64,000 nt of DNA from Theobroma cacao (GCF_000208745.1 NC_030858.1:80597-144596), one strand, 5' to 3'. Counted from the stretch's first letter, positions 36,861 to 48,595 are shown. Translations and numbers: made by a program. The notes: a model not told the origin generated them from the letters alone.

Positions 36861-37919
36861 GTAATTATACTGATATTGGTGTTTATCTATGCATTTATAT
36901 ATATACATCTATGTTTATGAAATCAAAGTCCATGAGTATGGTATATGGTTTTGCATATGTGAATCTTGCATGTTGAACATTGAAAGTTGCTAAGTATTGT
37001 TAAATTGATTTTCATTGTAACAAGGAATTTGGTTGCAGCGAAATGGATTCTCGCTGCCGCTAGAAATTTTCGGTGGTGGTATAGTACTGTCACTTTGACA
37101 GTGATTTTTGACCACCTTTCAATTAGAACTGGGCAAAGTGGTAAACAGTAAAGTCGTAGTCCTGCCTCTTAGCTTTCTAATGACCCAACAAGCATGTCAA
37201 TTGGACCCATGTAGTGGAAGATATGCTTGAAAAACAGAACAATATACAAACTGAGAATGCCTTTTTCTACAGTGAGAAACGTGTTGTCACGTTACTACCT
37301 TGCTCGGGTTCTGATATAATTTCCTCCACTCCCTTTTCTTCATGATTGAGCATGGGTTTTTACAATACTAAGAGTCCACTGATCAATGACCAAAACAAGG
37401 GGGTTTGGGAAAAAAATTATACCAAATTGCATTGTTTTCAAAACAAGTGCATCACGATTTCCAAATTCTTCCTTATCAATTGCTTGTTCCCTTCCTTGTT
37501 TACTTACTGGGTTTATACTCACCGTTTTTAACTTCACGTTTTCATATTACGAGGTAGTTGGTAACTAGGTCGGGGTGCCTTTACAGACTCGACTATTGGT
37601 AGGTGTTTCGGCATTTAGTAGCTGTATGTTCGTCGAGTTTTTTCGCTGGACATCGAGTCTCCTATTAACATGTATAGACAAATCTGATGTTAATTATTAA
37701 AATACATACTGTAGACAATGTATGCATATTTTAAACGAGTAGCGCCAATACGAGTTGGCAATGTCCATCACTATTTTGATCTAAAGTTATAAAATGTGAC
37801 TTAGCAATATTTGATAGAGTAATGAGCATGATAAATAGTAAGCTTGCTTGGGCTTAGTAGACTACGTCCATTGGGCCCATGCGCCGGTCATGGCTTGAAA
37901 TTTGGGTCGTGACATCATC

Positions 37920-39510
37920 TTTAGAATGCAACAAGTATACATAGCAATATCTGAAGAAATCATCAATGACTGTGACAAAATATTTCTTTCCAGCTAATGT
38001 AGGTATACTATGCATATCACACACATCATTATGTATTAATTCAAGTAATTTGACATTTCTTTTAACTTTAGGAAAAGGATTTCTAGTTATTTTTGTCAGC
38101 ATACATGTATTGCATTTATCAATATTTGGATTAAATTTTGAAGTTAAGTCCATTTTATACATGTTATCCAATCTTCTATAATTGAAATGTAAAATCTATA
38201 ATACTATAACTAAGAATATTCAATCATATAAGCAGAAAAAACTGTTTTATTCTTATTATTATTGACAATATTTATTTTGAACATTCCATCACACATGTAA
38301 ACTTTTCCCAACAAAAATTTCTCCTTTGAACATAATGAATTTATCTGTCTTAAATACAAGCTTGAAACTAAACTTTTTTAATAGACTTCCAAATACTAAA
38401 TTTTTCCTAACTTTTGAAACATAGTATACATATTTTAAAGTTAAAGTTTTTCCAAAAGTGAATTCAAGTTCAACAATCCTTTTGCCTTTAATCGTTGCTA
38501 TAGAAGAATTTCTCATGTAAAAGAAATTTCCACACTCACTTAGTGCAAAATTCTTGAAAAGACTCTTATCATTGCACACATGTTTTGTTGCGCCAGAATC
38601 AACCCACCAAGCATCATTTTCTTCAAGCACATTGATTTCAGAAATCATGGCTACAAAATTTTCAGAAGCTTTTCTTCTTGAAGAATCATTTTTCTTCTTC
38701 AATAATCGACATTCATTCTTGAAATGTCTTGGTTTTTTGCAATGAAAACATGTGCTTTTGTTTTGTCTTTTGAATTTCGGACTATTAACAATTTGCTTGA
38801 ACTTCTTTTTGGCAGGTTTGGTGGCTTGTCCTTCCTCCACAACATGTACTTTGGCTTCACCAGAAACAACAACTTGTTCTTGTTTCTTGTATTTCTCTTC
38901 AATTCGAAGATGATTTGTGAAAGCCTCAAGAGTTATTTCTTCCTCTTTGTGTTTCAGACTTTTTGTAAAGTCTTTCCATGATGGAAGAAATTTTTCTATA
39001 ATGGAGGACACAACTATAGTTTCATCCATTTTCATTTTATATTGTTTAAACTAATTAAGCATTCTTTCAATTTCTCGTAGTTGTTCTATAACAAAATGCC
39101 TATCGACCATTTGATAATTAATAGAGCAACTAACCAGAAATTTCCTACTTGTTGCATCTTTTGTCATGTACCTGACTTCCAGTTTGTCAAATAATTATCT
39201 TGTAGTAGCCTCATTTTGGTATGTGTCAAATAAGCCATCAACCAAACCATTCAAGATGTGACCTTTGCTCATATAATTGACATTGTCCCATTTTTCCCTC
39301 TTTCTCGTTATAGCAACAGAATCATTTTCTCCTTCTTCTGGTCTTTGTATAGTCAAAACATAGACAACTTTCAAGGTTGATAATAGGAAATGCATCTTCT
39401 TTTGCCATCTTAGAAAGTTGCCACCATTAAACTAGTCCAATTTTACAAAGTCAGAAACCAATTCTCTTAGTGTTCCACTTGCAGCAGCCATTGTTGGAAC
39501 GAAATTAAAA
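37920..39510 (-). pseudogene. copia gag, zinc knuckle, protease and integrase N-terminus, broken
   Basis: Minus strand from 39490: MAAASGTLRELVSDFVKLD followed by a stop, then a UBN2/gag-like region (FLRWQKKMHFLLS, LFDTYQNEATTR) and an open 248-codon frame at 38289-39035. That frame contains EEKYKKQEQ, the zinc knuckle CFHCKKPRHFKNEC (C-X2-C-X4-H-X4-C) and the protease box WWVDSGATKHVC. Then the integrase zinc-binding segment (NIDKCNTCMLTKITRNPFPK) and VIDDFFRYCYVYLLHSKDD run up to the inserted LTR at 37914. Several stops exist between these pieces. Confidence 0.88.
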
Positions 39511-39519
39511 CCTTAAGAT

Positions 39520-40058
39520 TGTTAGAACACCAAACTGAAAAACTTAGAAATCGACTTCAAGGCGTGTATCAATGCCACTGTTCTTAAGGTTTTATTCGCC
39601 CCTGGTTATTATGTGCAAAAGAGTTATCGACGTATAAACTTTGAAGATACAATGAAGAACAGTGATTGACGACGTTTTGCGCTGTCAAAATCAATCCACT
39701 GAGCACCCAATGGAGTATAACAAAATTAACAAACTTCTATTATATTTTTCTGTAGGAAAATAATATAAAAAAAAACTTGGAGAATATTTGAGAAAGGAAG
39801 AAAAAACTTTTCTGTTTTCTGATGTACGTTCTGTTGGTAAATACGATCCTCTTTTATATGCTTATATGCCTGTTCTCAACAAATACTGTTTGTGTATGTT
39901 TCGAATAATCACTCCTATTGGTCTTTTCCAACAGACGTGACTTCCCCTCCATTTTATTTTATTTATTTCTAACAAACATAATCCTTCTCTTAATTTTAAT
40001 TTTTAACAGCCATAATTTTCCTTTTATTTTGATATCTTTTATTTGAAAATATCCAACA
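39520..40058 (-). repeat. 5' LTR of the copia element
   Basis: Ends TG/CA, 539 bases, about 20 bases longer than its partner because of an extra GTTCTGTTGGTAAATACGAT-like stretch near 39828. In the coding orientation it starts TGTTGGATATTTTC and ends TTCTAACA. Confidence 0.93.
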
Positions 40059-40527
40059 GAGTAAAGATTGATGAATTATCAGCTGCTGGAGGGCATTTAA
40101 TCATGGGGAGAGTAAAGCCCAAGTAGCTGTTGGCAAGCAAGGATGGGTGTAATGAAGTTGCTGGAAATTATTTAACCAAGGAGAGTGGGTGTTAGTTTTT
40201 AAAATGAAATTGTTCTGATATGTATATATACAAAAACAGAGCATGGGTGTTTGCTTGGCTAGTAGAATATTGCGTTACTGGATTTTGTGACTAAACTCCC
40301 GATTCTGAATCTTCTGAAAAGTTGGTTTATGTATATATATAACTCTAAGAATAGGAAACAAGCATTTTAAATGTTTTGAACTTTCAGAAAGTTTTCTGGA
40401 AATTCTGCTCTGCTGTGTAGACCACATTGTTGGCATTTTCTGATTTAACATTCGCTTGGGAGTAGGGTTTAAATAGCTGTTGAGCTTGATACTTGCTTTG
40501 AAATATGTACCACATAGGTACATAGTG

Positions 40528-40593
40528 GCAATTATGCTTAGAGACTTGCAGGAGACTACGGCAATTATGCTTAGAGACTTGCAGGAGACTACG
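40528..40593. repeat. exact 33-bp tandem duplication
   Basis: Positions 40528-40560 and 40561-40593 are identical 33-base copies (start GCAATTATGCTTAGAG, end GAGACTACG). The identity suggests a recent event compared with the decayed surroundings. Confidence 0.9.
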
Positions 40594-40764
40594 GTCCTAA
40601 ACCCAACCAAGTCTGATACTTTCTGCTTAAAGCGGTTTGTTGAACTTGCTGTTACTGCATGACTAAATGTACTGACTTTGTCATACATGCATTGAATAAA
40701 CGTCGAATTTCTGGAAATGTATGTGCTTTAGAATGGCTTATTGGCAATAAAGTCCATATAGAGC

Positions 40765-40965
40765 TGATTATTATTCCATCCAATGAATATGATACCGAAC
40801 GAGTCTATTACGATCCAATGAGATCAAATATTCCGTCCGAAGGCTATAATGCTGGATGTGACCATGTAATATGCCATTCCGTCCAATACAATGGTTCCGG
40901 ACGAATCTGTAATGATTAAATAAGATCAATTATTCCGTCAATGGCTTCGACACTGAAAGAGTCTA
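40765..40965. repeat. four degenerate units of about 50 bp with ATTCCGTCC core
   Basis: ATTCC(A/G)TCC or ATTCCGTCA occurs at 40773, 40829, 40876 and 40931. It is accompanied by ACGAGTCTATTACGATCCAA, ACGAATCTGTAATGATTAAA or similar words and AGATCAA(A/T)TATTCC at the junctions. This is a small tandem array within the putative outer LTR, with no known function. Confidence 0.7.
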
Positions 40966-41899
40966 ATATGCGATTGTTTATTCTGATCTGTACCTGTTTA
41001 CCGTAATAAGGTTTTGTCTATGCTCATGCACTTCTGAGGTGTGTATGTTCTGTCATATTGTTATTTTTCTGTTGATGAATGCCTAAGGCATGTTTGATTA
41101 GTTTAAATTGTTAGGCAATTCTGACTTTGTCTGAGAGGCTTGGAGTTTGATCTAGCTTGAAGGTAAGCTTACGAAACTGCCATGTTGGTATGTCTGTAAC
41201 CCTGCTTTTCTGTTAATGAGCTCATATTGCTTCTGTTTCTATTTTAAAGATTCTGCTTGCTACGGCAAAGCTTATGCCCTCTACTTATACACCTTTGAGA
41301 TCAGCTACTGATAATTTAATTCTAGTTTTATATGTTTGATTGAGTCTCTAAGGGCTGGTTCATAAAGTTAGCTCTATGGTGAATATATATTCTGTTATAC
41401 CTGGTATACAATCTATGATTTGAACGGCTGGGTATGAATTTAACCTTGTAAAAGCTATTGAGTTGGGAATATTAGACTTGGGTATAATTTTAATGAAATC
41501 TTTCTGTATTGTGATGATTGGAGAAAAAGGTTTGAGCCTTAGCATGTTATTTCTGGACATCTGATCAGCTTTAGATAAGCGTTCTGTCATCCTCTGTTTG
41601 TGCTCAACAATCTCAGTTTCTCTATGAGTATGCTTTCGTTATTTGCTTATGGACTTCCAGAGGCTAGTTTGCTTAATTTAAATTCTGTTTTGACACGTCT
41701 AATCGAGCCTAAGAGAACTGACACATGAATTTGTTCTAAAATATGCCTGGTACGCAGCATAAGCTTTGATGGACCAGCTATGATTTTGATTCTATTAAGA
41801 CGAATGGGTTAGAAAATGTAAGGGCAATGACTTCCGTAATACTAGTTCTTGTAAAAAAGAAAAAACTCCAAAGGGAGAGATTTTATATTTCGAGTTTGA

Positions 41900-42700
41900 A
41901 AGGACTACCTGGGCCCTGTAAAGCTGAAACACTTGAATCTGAATAAAGAAACAGAGTGCTTCACTTACCGTAACTCATAACAAAGCTTCTAAAGCATAAG
42001 CATCACAATAGCTTAAACTGAATGATAAAAGTAGCAACAGAAGAAGCAACAATTCCAATAGCGGAATAACAGTCAAAGAATCTCACCAAAATTAACTCAT
42101 ATGCGGAATAAAAAACATAAAAAAGACTGAGCCGAATGCAACATCGATGAGCACAAATAAATAGAATAAGGCACAACAATCAGTGCAACAGAAGTTAACA
42201 GTGACAATAGCGAGGCAAAAGATGGAAAGAAGGCGAGAATTGGAAAAAAAAAATTCAAATCCACACAAAATACTGACTCACGAAGGACAACGCCAAGCAA
42301 GGAAAACAACTCATGAACAAATCAGATCCAACTGCAGAAAACACAAAGAATAGTAGAAAACACGCAAAGCACCAAAGCAATAGCAAAAAAGAAACAAAAC
42401 ACGAAGAGCAAACCACAGAAAGCAGAGATCAAACAGCACAAACCTCAAAAGAACGAAGGAAAGTTCTGGAACAGGCAAAGAAGAGGAAAAATACGAAAAA
42501 GACCTCAGGAATCCAAAGCCAAAGAAGATGGACTCCCGGCAAAGGACAGAAAAACTCTTATGAAAATTGATTGATAGACATCAAAGTGTCAGAAGCTGAC
42601 ATCGAGCGAAACACATAAACACCGCACCCAAATCAGACCATACACGTGAAGCCGTACGAGCTTCCTAGGGTTATTCAGCCTTTCTAACTCGATGATGTTT
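41900..42700. other. strand-asymmetric, purine-rich (plus) / CT-rich (minus) segment
   Basis: The plus strand is unusually rich in A and G with AAACACAGAAAGCAG-like words. The minus strand reads like a plant leader or intron sequence, with TTTCTT/TGTTT tracts. A minus-strand donor-like ACG/GTAAGT (about 41970) and acceptor-like TTATTCAG are present, but no protein family emerges. The 85-codon plus ORF at 42313 is low complexity. It may be an inserted gene fragment inside the outer LTR; origin unknown. Confidence 0.35.
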
Positions 42701-43016
42701 CAAATAAAAGAGTCTGGAGACATGGATGATTTTGGGGAGTTGCAAACCTGACCAATTTTGAGAGCAGCTTTGGTTTCTTTTTGTATCAAGTTATAGATAG
42801 TTGTTACAAACAAATATATGAAAATGGATTGATTTATGAGTTGCATACTAAGATGCACATATATCATTTAAATTTCAGTCTTGTTACCCTTATATGAAAA
42901 AGATTAATGTTTGTCAATTCCAAATTCGATTGCTGAGGTTCGTTCGGGTCTTACAGGTTTTGTCTGCTTGGTTCTTGCATTGGTAATGATTCAGAGGTTT
43001 AGGTCGTTATAATTTA

Positions 43017-44935
43017 TATATATACGAATTAATTTGATTAATAAAAAAATTTTGATCGAATTAATTAATATAATTATATTTATTTTCAAGTTAATTGAAC
43101 AACAAATTAATGAAATTGTTTTAACATCATTTTTAAAATTTTTCAATAATAAAAAATTCACTCTAAAAAATTTTTTTATTTAAGTTTGGTTTTTTTAGTT
43201 AGAAAATCTTTTCTTTTATTATTAAAGTAGATTTATTTTTCAGTGTTGACGGTACCTCCTCTTATTAGTTACATAGAAAATAAGTTAAAATATTTAAACC
43301 CTTTTAAGTTTAATCAAAAATTCATATAGATTCATTAATTTTTGAAATAGATAATGAAACTTAAAATGCAAACATTGTTAATAAAAAACATGGAAAAACT
43401 ATAATATCTTTTCTGTTATGAAATAAATATGAAAAAATAACTACAAAAAATATATAAAAACAAGTACTTTGAGAAAGCAAAAGGATTTTATTTAAGTGTG
43501 TATTTACAAATGAAGTGGAAGACCTAAGCTTAACAACTCCTTGAATCGTAGTCTTAATGTAATTCTTTCTAAGACTTTATATTATATTACATTTTTTGTA
43601 TCTTTTCTATTGGGCTGTTTGATTTGGTTTATACTTATTGGATCATAATATAATAGACATTCATATATTTATTTAAAGCAGACTTATTCCAAAAGTTTGA
43701 ATTTAAAAAATATATATAATTTATATAATAATAATTTTTAAAATTAATAAAGGTAATAAAAATATAATCAATTCGTCCCTAAGGAAAATATTAACAGAAA
43801 GAGAAATTTATGAAAAATAGTCTTTCTTGATAAAGATATTTTAAAAATAACCATCAAAATAAATTTAACTATTTGTAATCATATTTAGTCATGACTTGAT
43901 AAAAATATTTTTAAAATTATTTTAAATAAATTAAACAATTCCTCACAATTTCTCTCCATTTGTGTTTCTGATTGCTCTCTCTCACTATCACAGTCTCTCA
44001 AATTTTATCGATTTCTCTGTTCGGCATTAGTCTGCTACGCTTCTGATTTCTCTCTCCCACATTTTCATATTTCTCTTTTTTGCGCTTTCAAGATACCAAA
44101 TAATGGTTTTAATGTTCTTGGATATGTGGCTATTTGAAAAATTTGAATGAAATAGCTTTTAATTGAATCAATTTAGGACTTAAATACCAATAAACTCAAA
44201 AAATTGAAATTTATAAACTTAGATTTTCAAAGAAATTTTTTTTATTTGAAATAGGTGTTTTAGATAAGAAAATTTATGTTTTGATTTATGAAAATATGCT
44301 AGAAACACTTTAATAAGTGTTAAATTATCAAAAAAATAAAAAAATATGAAGAGAGTTAAGAGAATTTGAAGTTTTGGTTCGTAAGTAATAACAACATTTT
44401 AAATATTTAAGTGTAACAAAATGTTTTTGAATATGACGTGTAATAATAATATTTTTTTAACATGATGTATAATAACAATATTATTTTTAACGTGACGTGT
44501 AATAATATTTTTTAACCTTAGTGCATAGTATATAATTTTATTAATGATAATTTTATCTAATTTAATTTAAAATAATTAAAATTATAAAGAGAGTTATTTT
44601 AAAAATATTTTATCTTTTAATGGTTATTTTTAAAAATAACCCTAACAGAAATATTAACGTTAACGATTGACAACGTCTGATGACTGATCTATGTGTTTAA
44701 GGAAAAAAAAATTTTTAGACTAAATGTAGATTTCGAAAACAAATCCTACACCCTAAAAAATATATGCATATGAACCGCCAGTCATCTGAATTCAGCACAA
44801 GGAGACTCTGAAGAAGTTGCGGTTATCTGATTCTGAAGTTCATCATCTGAATTCTGAACAAGTTGCGTATATTTGATTCTGATTTCTGATCGCAAGTTGT
44901 GAACAGCACCAGCGTAGCGAAAGCGAAAGGGGAAA
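43017..44935. other. AT-rich spacer and endonuclease V promoter
   Basis: Very AT-rich, with repeated AATAATATTTTTTAACGTGACGTGTAATAA-like words near 44420-44510 (three copies, about 40-45 bases apart). The last 200 bases are the probable endonuclease V promoter and leader. No other gene is seen. Confidence 0.5.
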
Positions 44936-47702
44936 ATGGAAGGAGTAAATGAGAAAGAGAACGAAGAAGTAGAAGCACAAAAACATTCAGGTCCGTCTGA
45001 ATTGGGGAAATGGGCAGAGTATGTAATTTTTGTATTGCATCAATTGTTTGATTGGATTTGAGTTTTTTATTTGTAGATTGTAGATTGTAGTGTAAAATAG
45101 ACGAGTGATTGAAATGACAGGATTCAAGATATGCTGAAGAAGAGAGTCATTACCGAGGATGATTTCCCATGGAGATTGCCCTCTTTACAGTCACAACACC
45201 AACAACTCAGGTATGTGGGGGGAGTGGACGTCAGCGTCTCCAAGGAAGACCCATCCATGGCGTGTGGGAGCCTGGTGGTTTTGGACCTCCATCATGCTCT
45301 GCGCCTCGTCTATCAGTGCCATACTGTCCTCACCCTTGACGTTCCTTATGTCCCTGGCTTCCTTGCCTTCCGCGAGGTACCCACTTTTATCAGTATATAC
45401 TAGCAACTAGTATGATTCTGTTCTATCATTATCTAACTAAACCCCTTTTACGGGTTCTTTTTAAAGGCTCCTATTCTTGTACACCTCTTGGAGAAGATGA
45501 AAAGCACTGCTAGTCCTTTCTACCCACAGGTCCTTTTTTGTATTCAATTTAATATTTTTAGTTTGTGACATTATTATCATTAGTCATCATCATTATCATC
45601 TTCTCTTTGTGTCTTCTAATTTCTGCATGCATTCAGCAGGTACTCATGGTGGATGGTAATGGATTGCTTCACCCTAGAGGCAAGTTTAGTCTTTACTCTT
45701 TATTAACTCCTCTTATCACCTCCACTTCCAACACCAATACTATGGAAACCCAAAATAAGCAACATTTATATTTATATTAATCCTCCACTTTACTTCTTTG
45801 CGATCATTTTCAGTTTTTCACTTTCTGTACGTTATATTGCGATAATGTGTACAATTTTCTTTGAGATCTTGTTGTCTAATGAACATCCTTCACAACTTGC
45901 ACATCTCTGTTATCAGTTATCATCATTATTAGGGAGTTACTGCTTTCTGTTCATCTTCAACAAATGATTTAAACTACAAATTTTCCTCAGCCAGGTTTTG
46001 GTTTGGCCTCTCATCTAGGTGTTCTTGCTAATCTTCCAACCATTGGTATTGGAAAGAATGTGAGTTTACATCAACAATTATTCTAAGTACTACCATGGAG
46101 TGTGTTATTAGTTATTTCAAATATATACATATATACAGCCACTGCCAATATATTGGTATCTTTTACAGCTGCACCATGTTGATGGTCTGACTCGATCTGG
46201 GGTAAAAGAACTTCTCGAAGCTGAAGAAAACAGAACCAAGGACCTTATTACTTTAAGAGGCAGCTCAGGATTCATCTGGGGTGTGGTAAGAGGTTGAGCA
46301 GGATCTCTTTTTTTTTTTTCTTATTTTCCTTTCCCAATCCAAGCATAAGCAGATATGTAATACATTAAAAAAATTCACAATCATGCATTAAAACCACTTT
46401 TATTCAGCCAGCCTTTAAGGTGAAGTGAATGAATTCAGAAACATAATTAGCTGGCCTCATGTAATGGCCTAATACACCATGAGACTACCATCATATTGTT
46501 ATGGAGCACTTTTATATTCATTACGGGCATTATCATTTGACTCACATGATTAACAAAGGAATGCATATCAGGGATGGAGCTGGTTGTTCTTCTTTGAAAT
46601 CTTTTCTGGCAAACCTCATTTGGTTGCTTATGCTTCAAAATGAAGTAGGCATATGCCGTAATCATTCACTTAATATCAGCTTGAGGATTTTTATCTCATT
46701 CTATGGACTATCTATGAAATCAAGGAGCAAGTAGGTGTAGCTGTCTATTTATTTGATGCTGCAGTCTACAATCTTATGCAACATCAAGATGGAAAAAAAT
46801 GGAGTTGAGAATAGACAAAATGGAGTTACAAAAGTTAAACTCAGCTTTGTAGTCCCAAATGTTCACAGTACTTTGCTTTGTTCTTTTCTTCATAGGCAAT
46901 GAGATCAACTCAGAGTTCATTGAAGCCTTTATTTGTTTCAATTGGTCATCGAATATCACTTGATACCGCCATCAAAGTTGTGAAAATGACATGCAAATTT
47001 CGTGTGCCAGAGCCTATCAGGCAGGTAAATCGAGTTGGTGCTTTCTGGTAAAAACTATGAATTTTTTTTTAGAAAAATAAGCATGCAACTGATTCTTTGA
47101 AGTACTTAATTTTGTAGCTTTCTTAATTTCTTTCTAGTATAGTTGTTTGTTGTATTTCTAAACTTGAATGTGGAAGTATCATGCTGTTAAAGATTCTTGT
47201 ATGAAGGCTTTGATGTGCTGTTTGTAGAGCTATCTGGTGTCGGTTTAAAGGAAAAAAAAAAACTAAAAAGAAAATTTATTTTTAGTATACATCTAGGAGG
47301 TAAGTTAGAGTGATTGACTATGGTTGTAGAAACCTCCTGTGATAGCTGTTTTCTTAGTGATTTAATGCTGACAGACGTCACTGATTCAGTGTTTTAAAAT
47401 GATTACTCAGTAGTAACTCCTCTCCGTAGATGATTTCGGACATTGATTGCTACTCCTCACATAAGACTGTTATTATTGTTCAAAAAAAAAGTGCTGGTGT
47501 TCGGAAGGCCATTATTTTAATATAATTTTCCTAGTCGCTGAGATCTATTGTTTAGAAATAAGAAACTTGAGCCATTGAGCATCTGTAATTTGATTCTTTC
47601 TATTAGACAAAATACTAAAGCCTGGAGTTGCTTTCATATATGTAGGCTGATATAAGATCCAGAAAGCATCTTCGTAAGCATCAAATTGGAAGGTTAGAAT
47701 GA
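44936..47702 (+). CDS. endonuclease V
   Basis: Eight exons join in phase: 44936-45018, 45121-45376, 45467-45529, 45640-45679, 45995-46059, 46169-46285, 46896-47024, 47646-47702. They give 269 residues. Endonuclease V cleaves one nucleotide 3' of inosine in DNA or RNA; eukaryotic forms act mainly on inosine-containing RNA (family knowledge). The family motifs are present: YVGGVDVS (metal ligand Asp64), PYVPGFLAFRE (Glu113), VDGNG (Asp139), HPRGFGLASHLG and NLPTIGIGKN, and a basic C-terminus (RSRKHLRKHQIGRLE). Intron 4 begins with GC (CCTAGAG/GCAAGT at 45680) and ends CAG at 45994; the frame requires it. The start ATG is the first after the leader. The downstream neighbour GH17 gene faces it tail to tail. 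The Arabidopsis counterpart by position is At4g31150 (from memory). Confidence 0.95.
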
Positions 47703-48595
47703 TACAATTGCTAAATGGTAGGTTATTTTTCCCTTTTTATTTAAACTTTTAATTTTCTTCTCAATTATGAGAAATGCAAAATAAGTGAAAGGTCAGTTCC
47801 TAAAAGTATTTGTCTAATGTGATGGAAAGCATCTAGGACGTACTGGTGGCAATATGTTGGGCAGATTACTTGCTCTGAGGTACCAGATTTTGTCAGAAGT
47901 TATCTGGTCCAGCGTTTTATTAGATTTTCAAAGTTGTTTCAGAAATTGAGCACACTGAGAAGGGAGATTCAGACACAATATTGACATGTCATATAGTTAG
48001 TTATGGATCTGCAACAAGTTGAGCCAGCAGGTTGTATCATCTGTGTTGCTACTGCTGCCAGTGAAAGCTACCGTGCATGATTTTTGGGGCTCTGACAGAT
48101 GGATCACTTTCAACTGGCATCGTTAGCTTGTATTTCCTATCCTGACTGTTGATGCCCTTGCCTATCATCACTTCTTTCCTGGTAGTTGATGTTTATCATT
48201 TTATTGCTAAAACAAAAAATCTGAGCAAGATGAATTGCATCAATCAGAAGAACTTAATTAGAGAAAGTTTGTTCTTTCACATGCCAGGCATACATAGATA
48301 GCATATCAGCTCGCAAAACACTTATTAACATGAAGCAGGTCCTTTTTCTCTTTCTTTAATTGTAGAATTAGACAACGTATGAGCCTATGAAGTTATGGAG
48401 GTATACTTGGAGTCAACTGATCCCAAACAAAACCAAATTGAGGAGCTAATTGGTTAGCTCAACCTGTACCTATTTGACATAATACTTGGCTCCCAGATTG
48501 CAAGTTCAGAATCTGAAATGCTGAATATTCTCAACGTAGTCTGTACATGTAAATTGAAGGAATGAAATGAATTGAGTGCAGCTGCAACCAAATGT
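47703..48595. other. convergent 3' ends of endonuclease V and the GH17 gene
   Basis: 893 bases separate the stop at 47702 from the minus-strand stop at 48596. It must hold both 3' UTRs. No other gene is seen. Confidence 0.6.

Larger units (their letters stand above)
35064..37914 (+). mobile_element. solo LTR inserted in the copia integrase region (target duplication TCATC)
   Basis: The insert starts TGTGAGATCTCAACCCC and ends GGGTCGTGACA. TCATC flanks it at 35059-35063 and 37915-37919. When it is left out, the copia integrase sequence becomes continuous apart from a one-base frameshift. At 2851 bases with no protein domain, TG/CA ends and a TATA-like CTATAAATAAC near 35765, it looks like a large Ty3/gypsy solo LTR. 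It could also be a non-autonomous element. It contains an AT microsatellite with an N and a minisatellite. Confidence 0.8.
31672..40063 (-). mobile_element. Ty1/copia LTR retrotransposon with both LTRs and target duplication GAGTA, decayed
   Basis: Two directly repeated LTRs (31677-32195 and 39520-40058) start TGTTAGAACA; the right one ends ATCCAACA. GAGTA flanks both ends (31672-31676 and 40059-40063), a clean 5-bp target duplication. The coding strand is minus, so the right LTR is the 5' one. Order of domains on the minus strand: gag, zinc knuckle, protease, integrase, reverse transcriptase, RNase H, which is the copia order (integrase before reverse transcriptase). Stops and frameshifts occur throughout. 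In a 105-base stretch compared by eye the LTRs differ at roughly one base in eight and by an indel of about 20 bases, which points to an old insertion. A purine-rich tract next to the left LTR (about 32196-32206, AGTAGGGGAT on the minus strand) could be the polypurine tract. I saw no convincing primer binding site. Confidence 0.93.
30847..43011 (+). mobile_element. putative outer solo LTR (Ty3/gypsy type), split by the copia element
   Basis: The segment opens TGTAACATCTCAG at 30847 and closes with AGGTTTAGGTCGTTATA at 43011, a one-base variant of the GTCGTTACA ending common in plant gypsy LTRs. The five bases on each side are ATTTA (30842-30846 and 43012-43016), which fits a target duplication. 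Removing the copia insertion leaves about 3.8 kb. A TATA-like TATATATACA lies near 40220 after the copia. AT-richness makes the 5-bp match weak evidence, and no internal gypsy coding sequence exists here, so this would be a solo LTR. The internal segment 41900-42700 may be yet another insertion. Confidence 0.45.

Noticed and set aside
36458..36908. Two overlapping ORFs of about 120 codons with Tyr-Ile repeats
   Set aside because: Produced by the AT microsatellite and the minisatellite; contain an undefined residue from the N.
42313..42570. 85-codon Lys/Gln/Thr-rich ORF
   Set aside because: Low-complexity purine-rich DNA without homology signal or start context.
42930..42955. Alternative right end of the outer LTR at CGGGTCTTACA
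   Set aside because: The following bases GGTTT do not match the left flank ATTTA, whereas the end at 43011 does.
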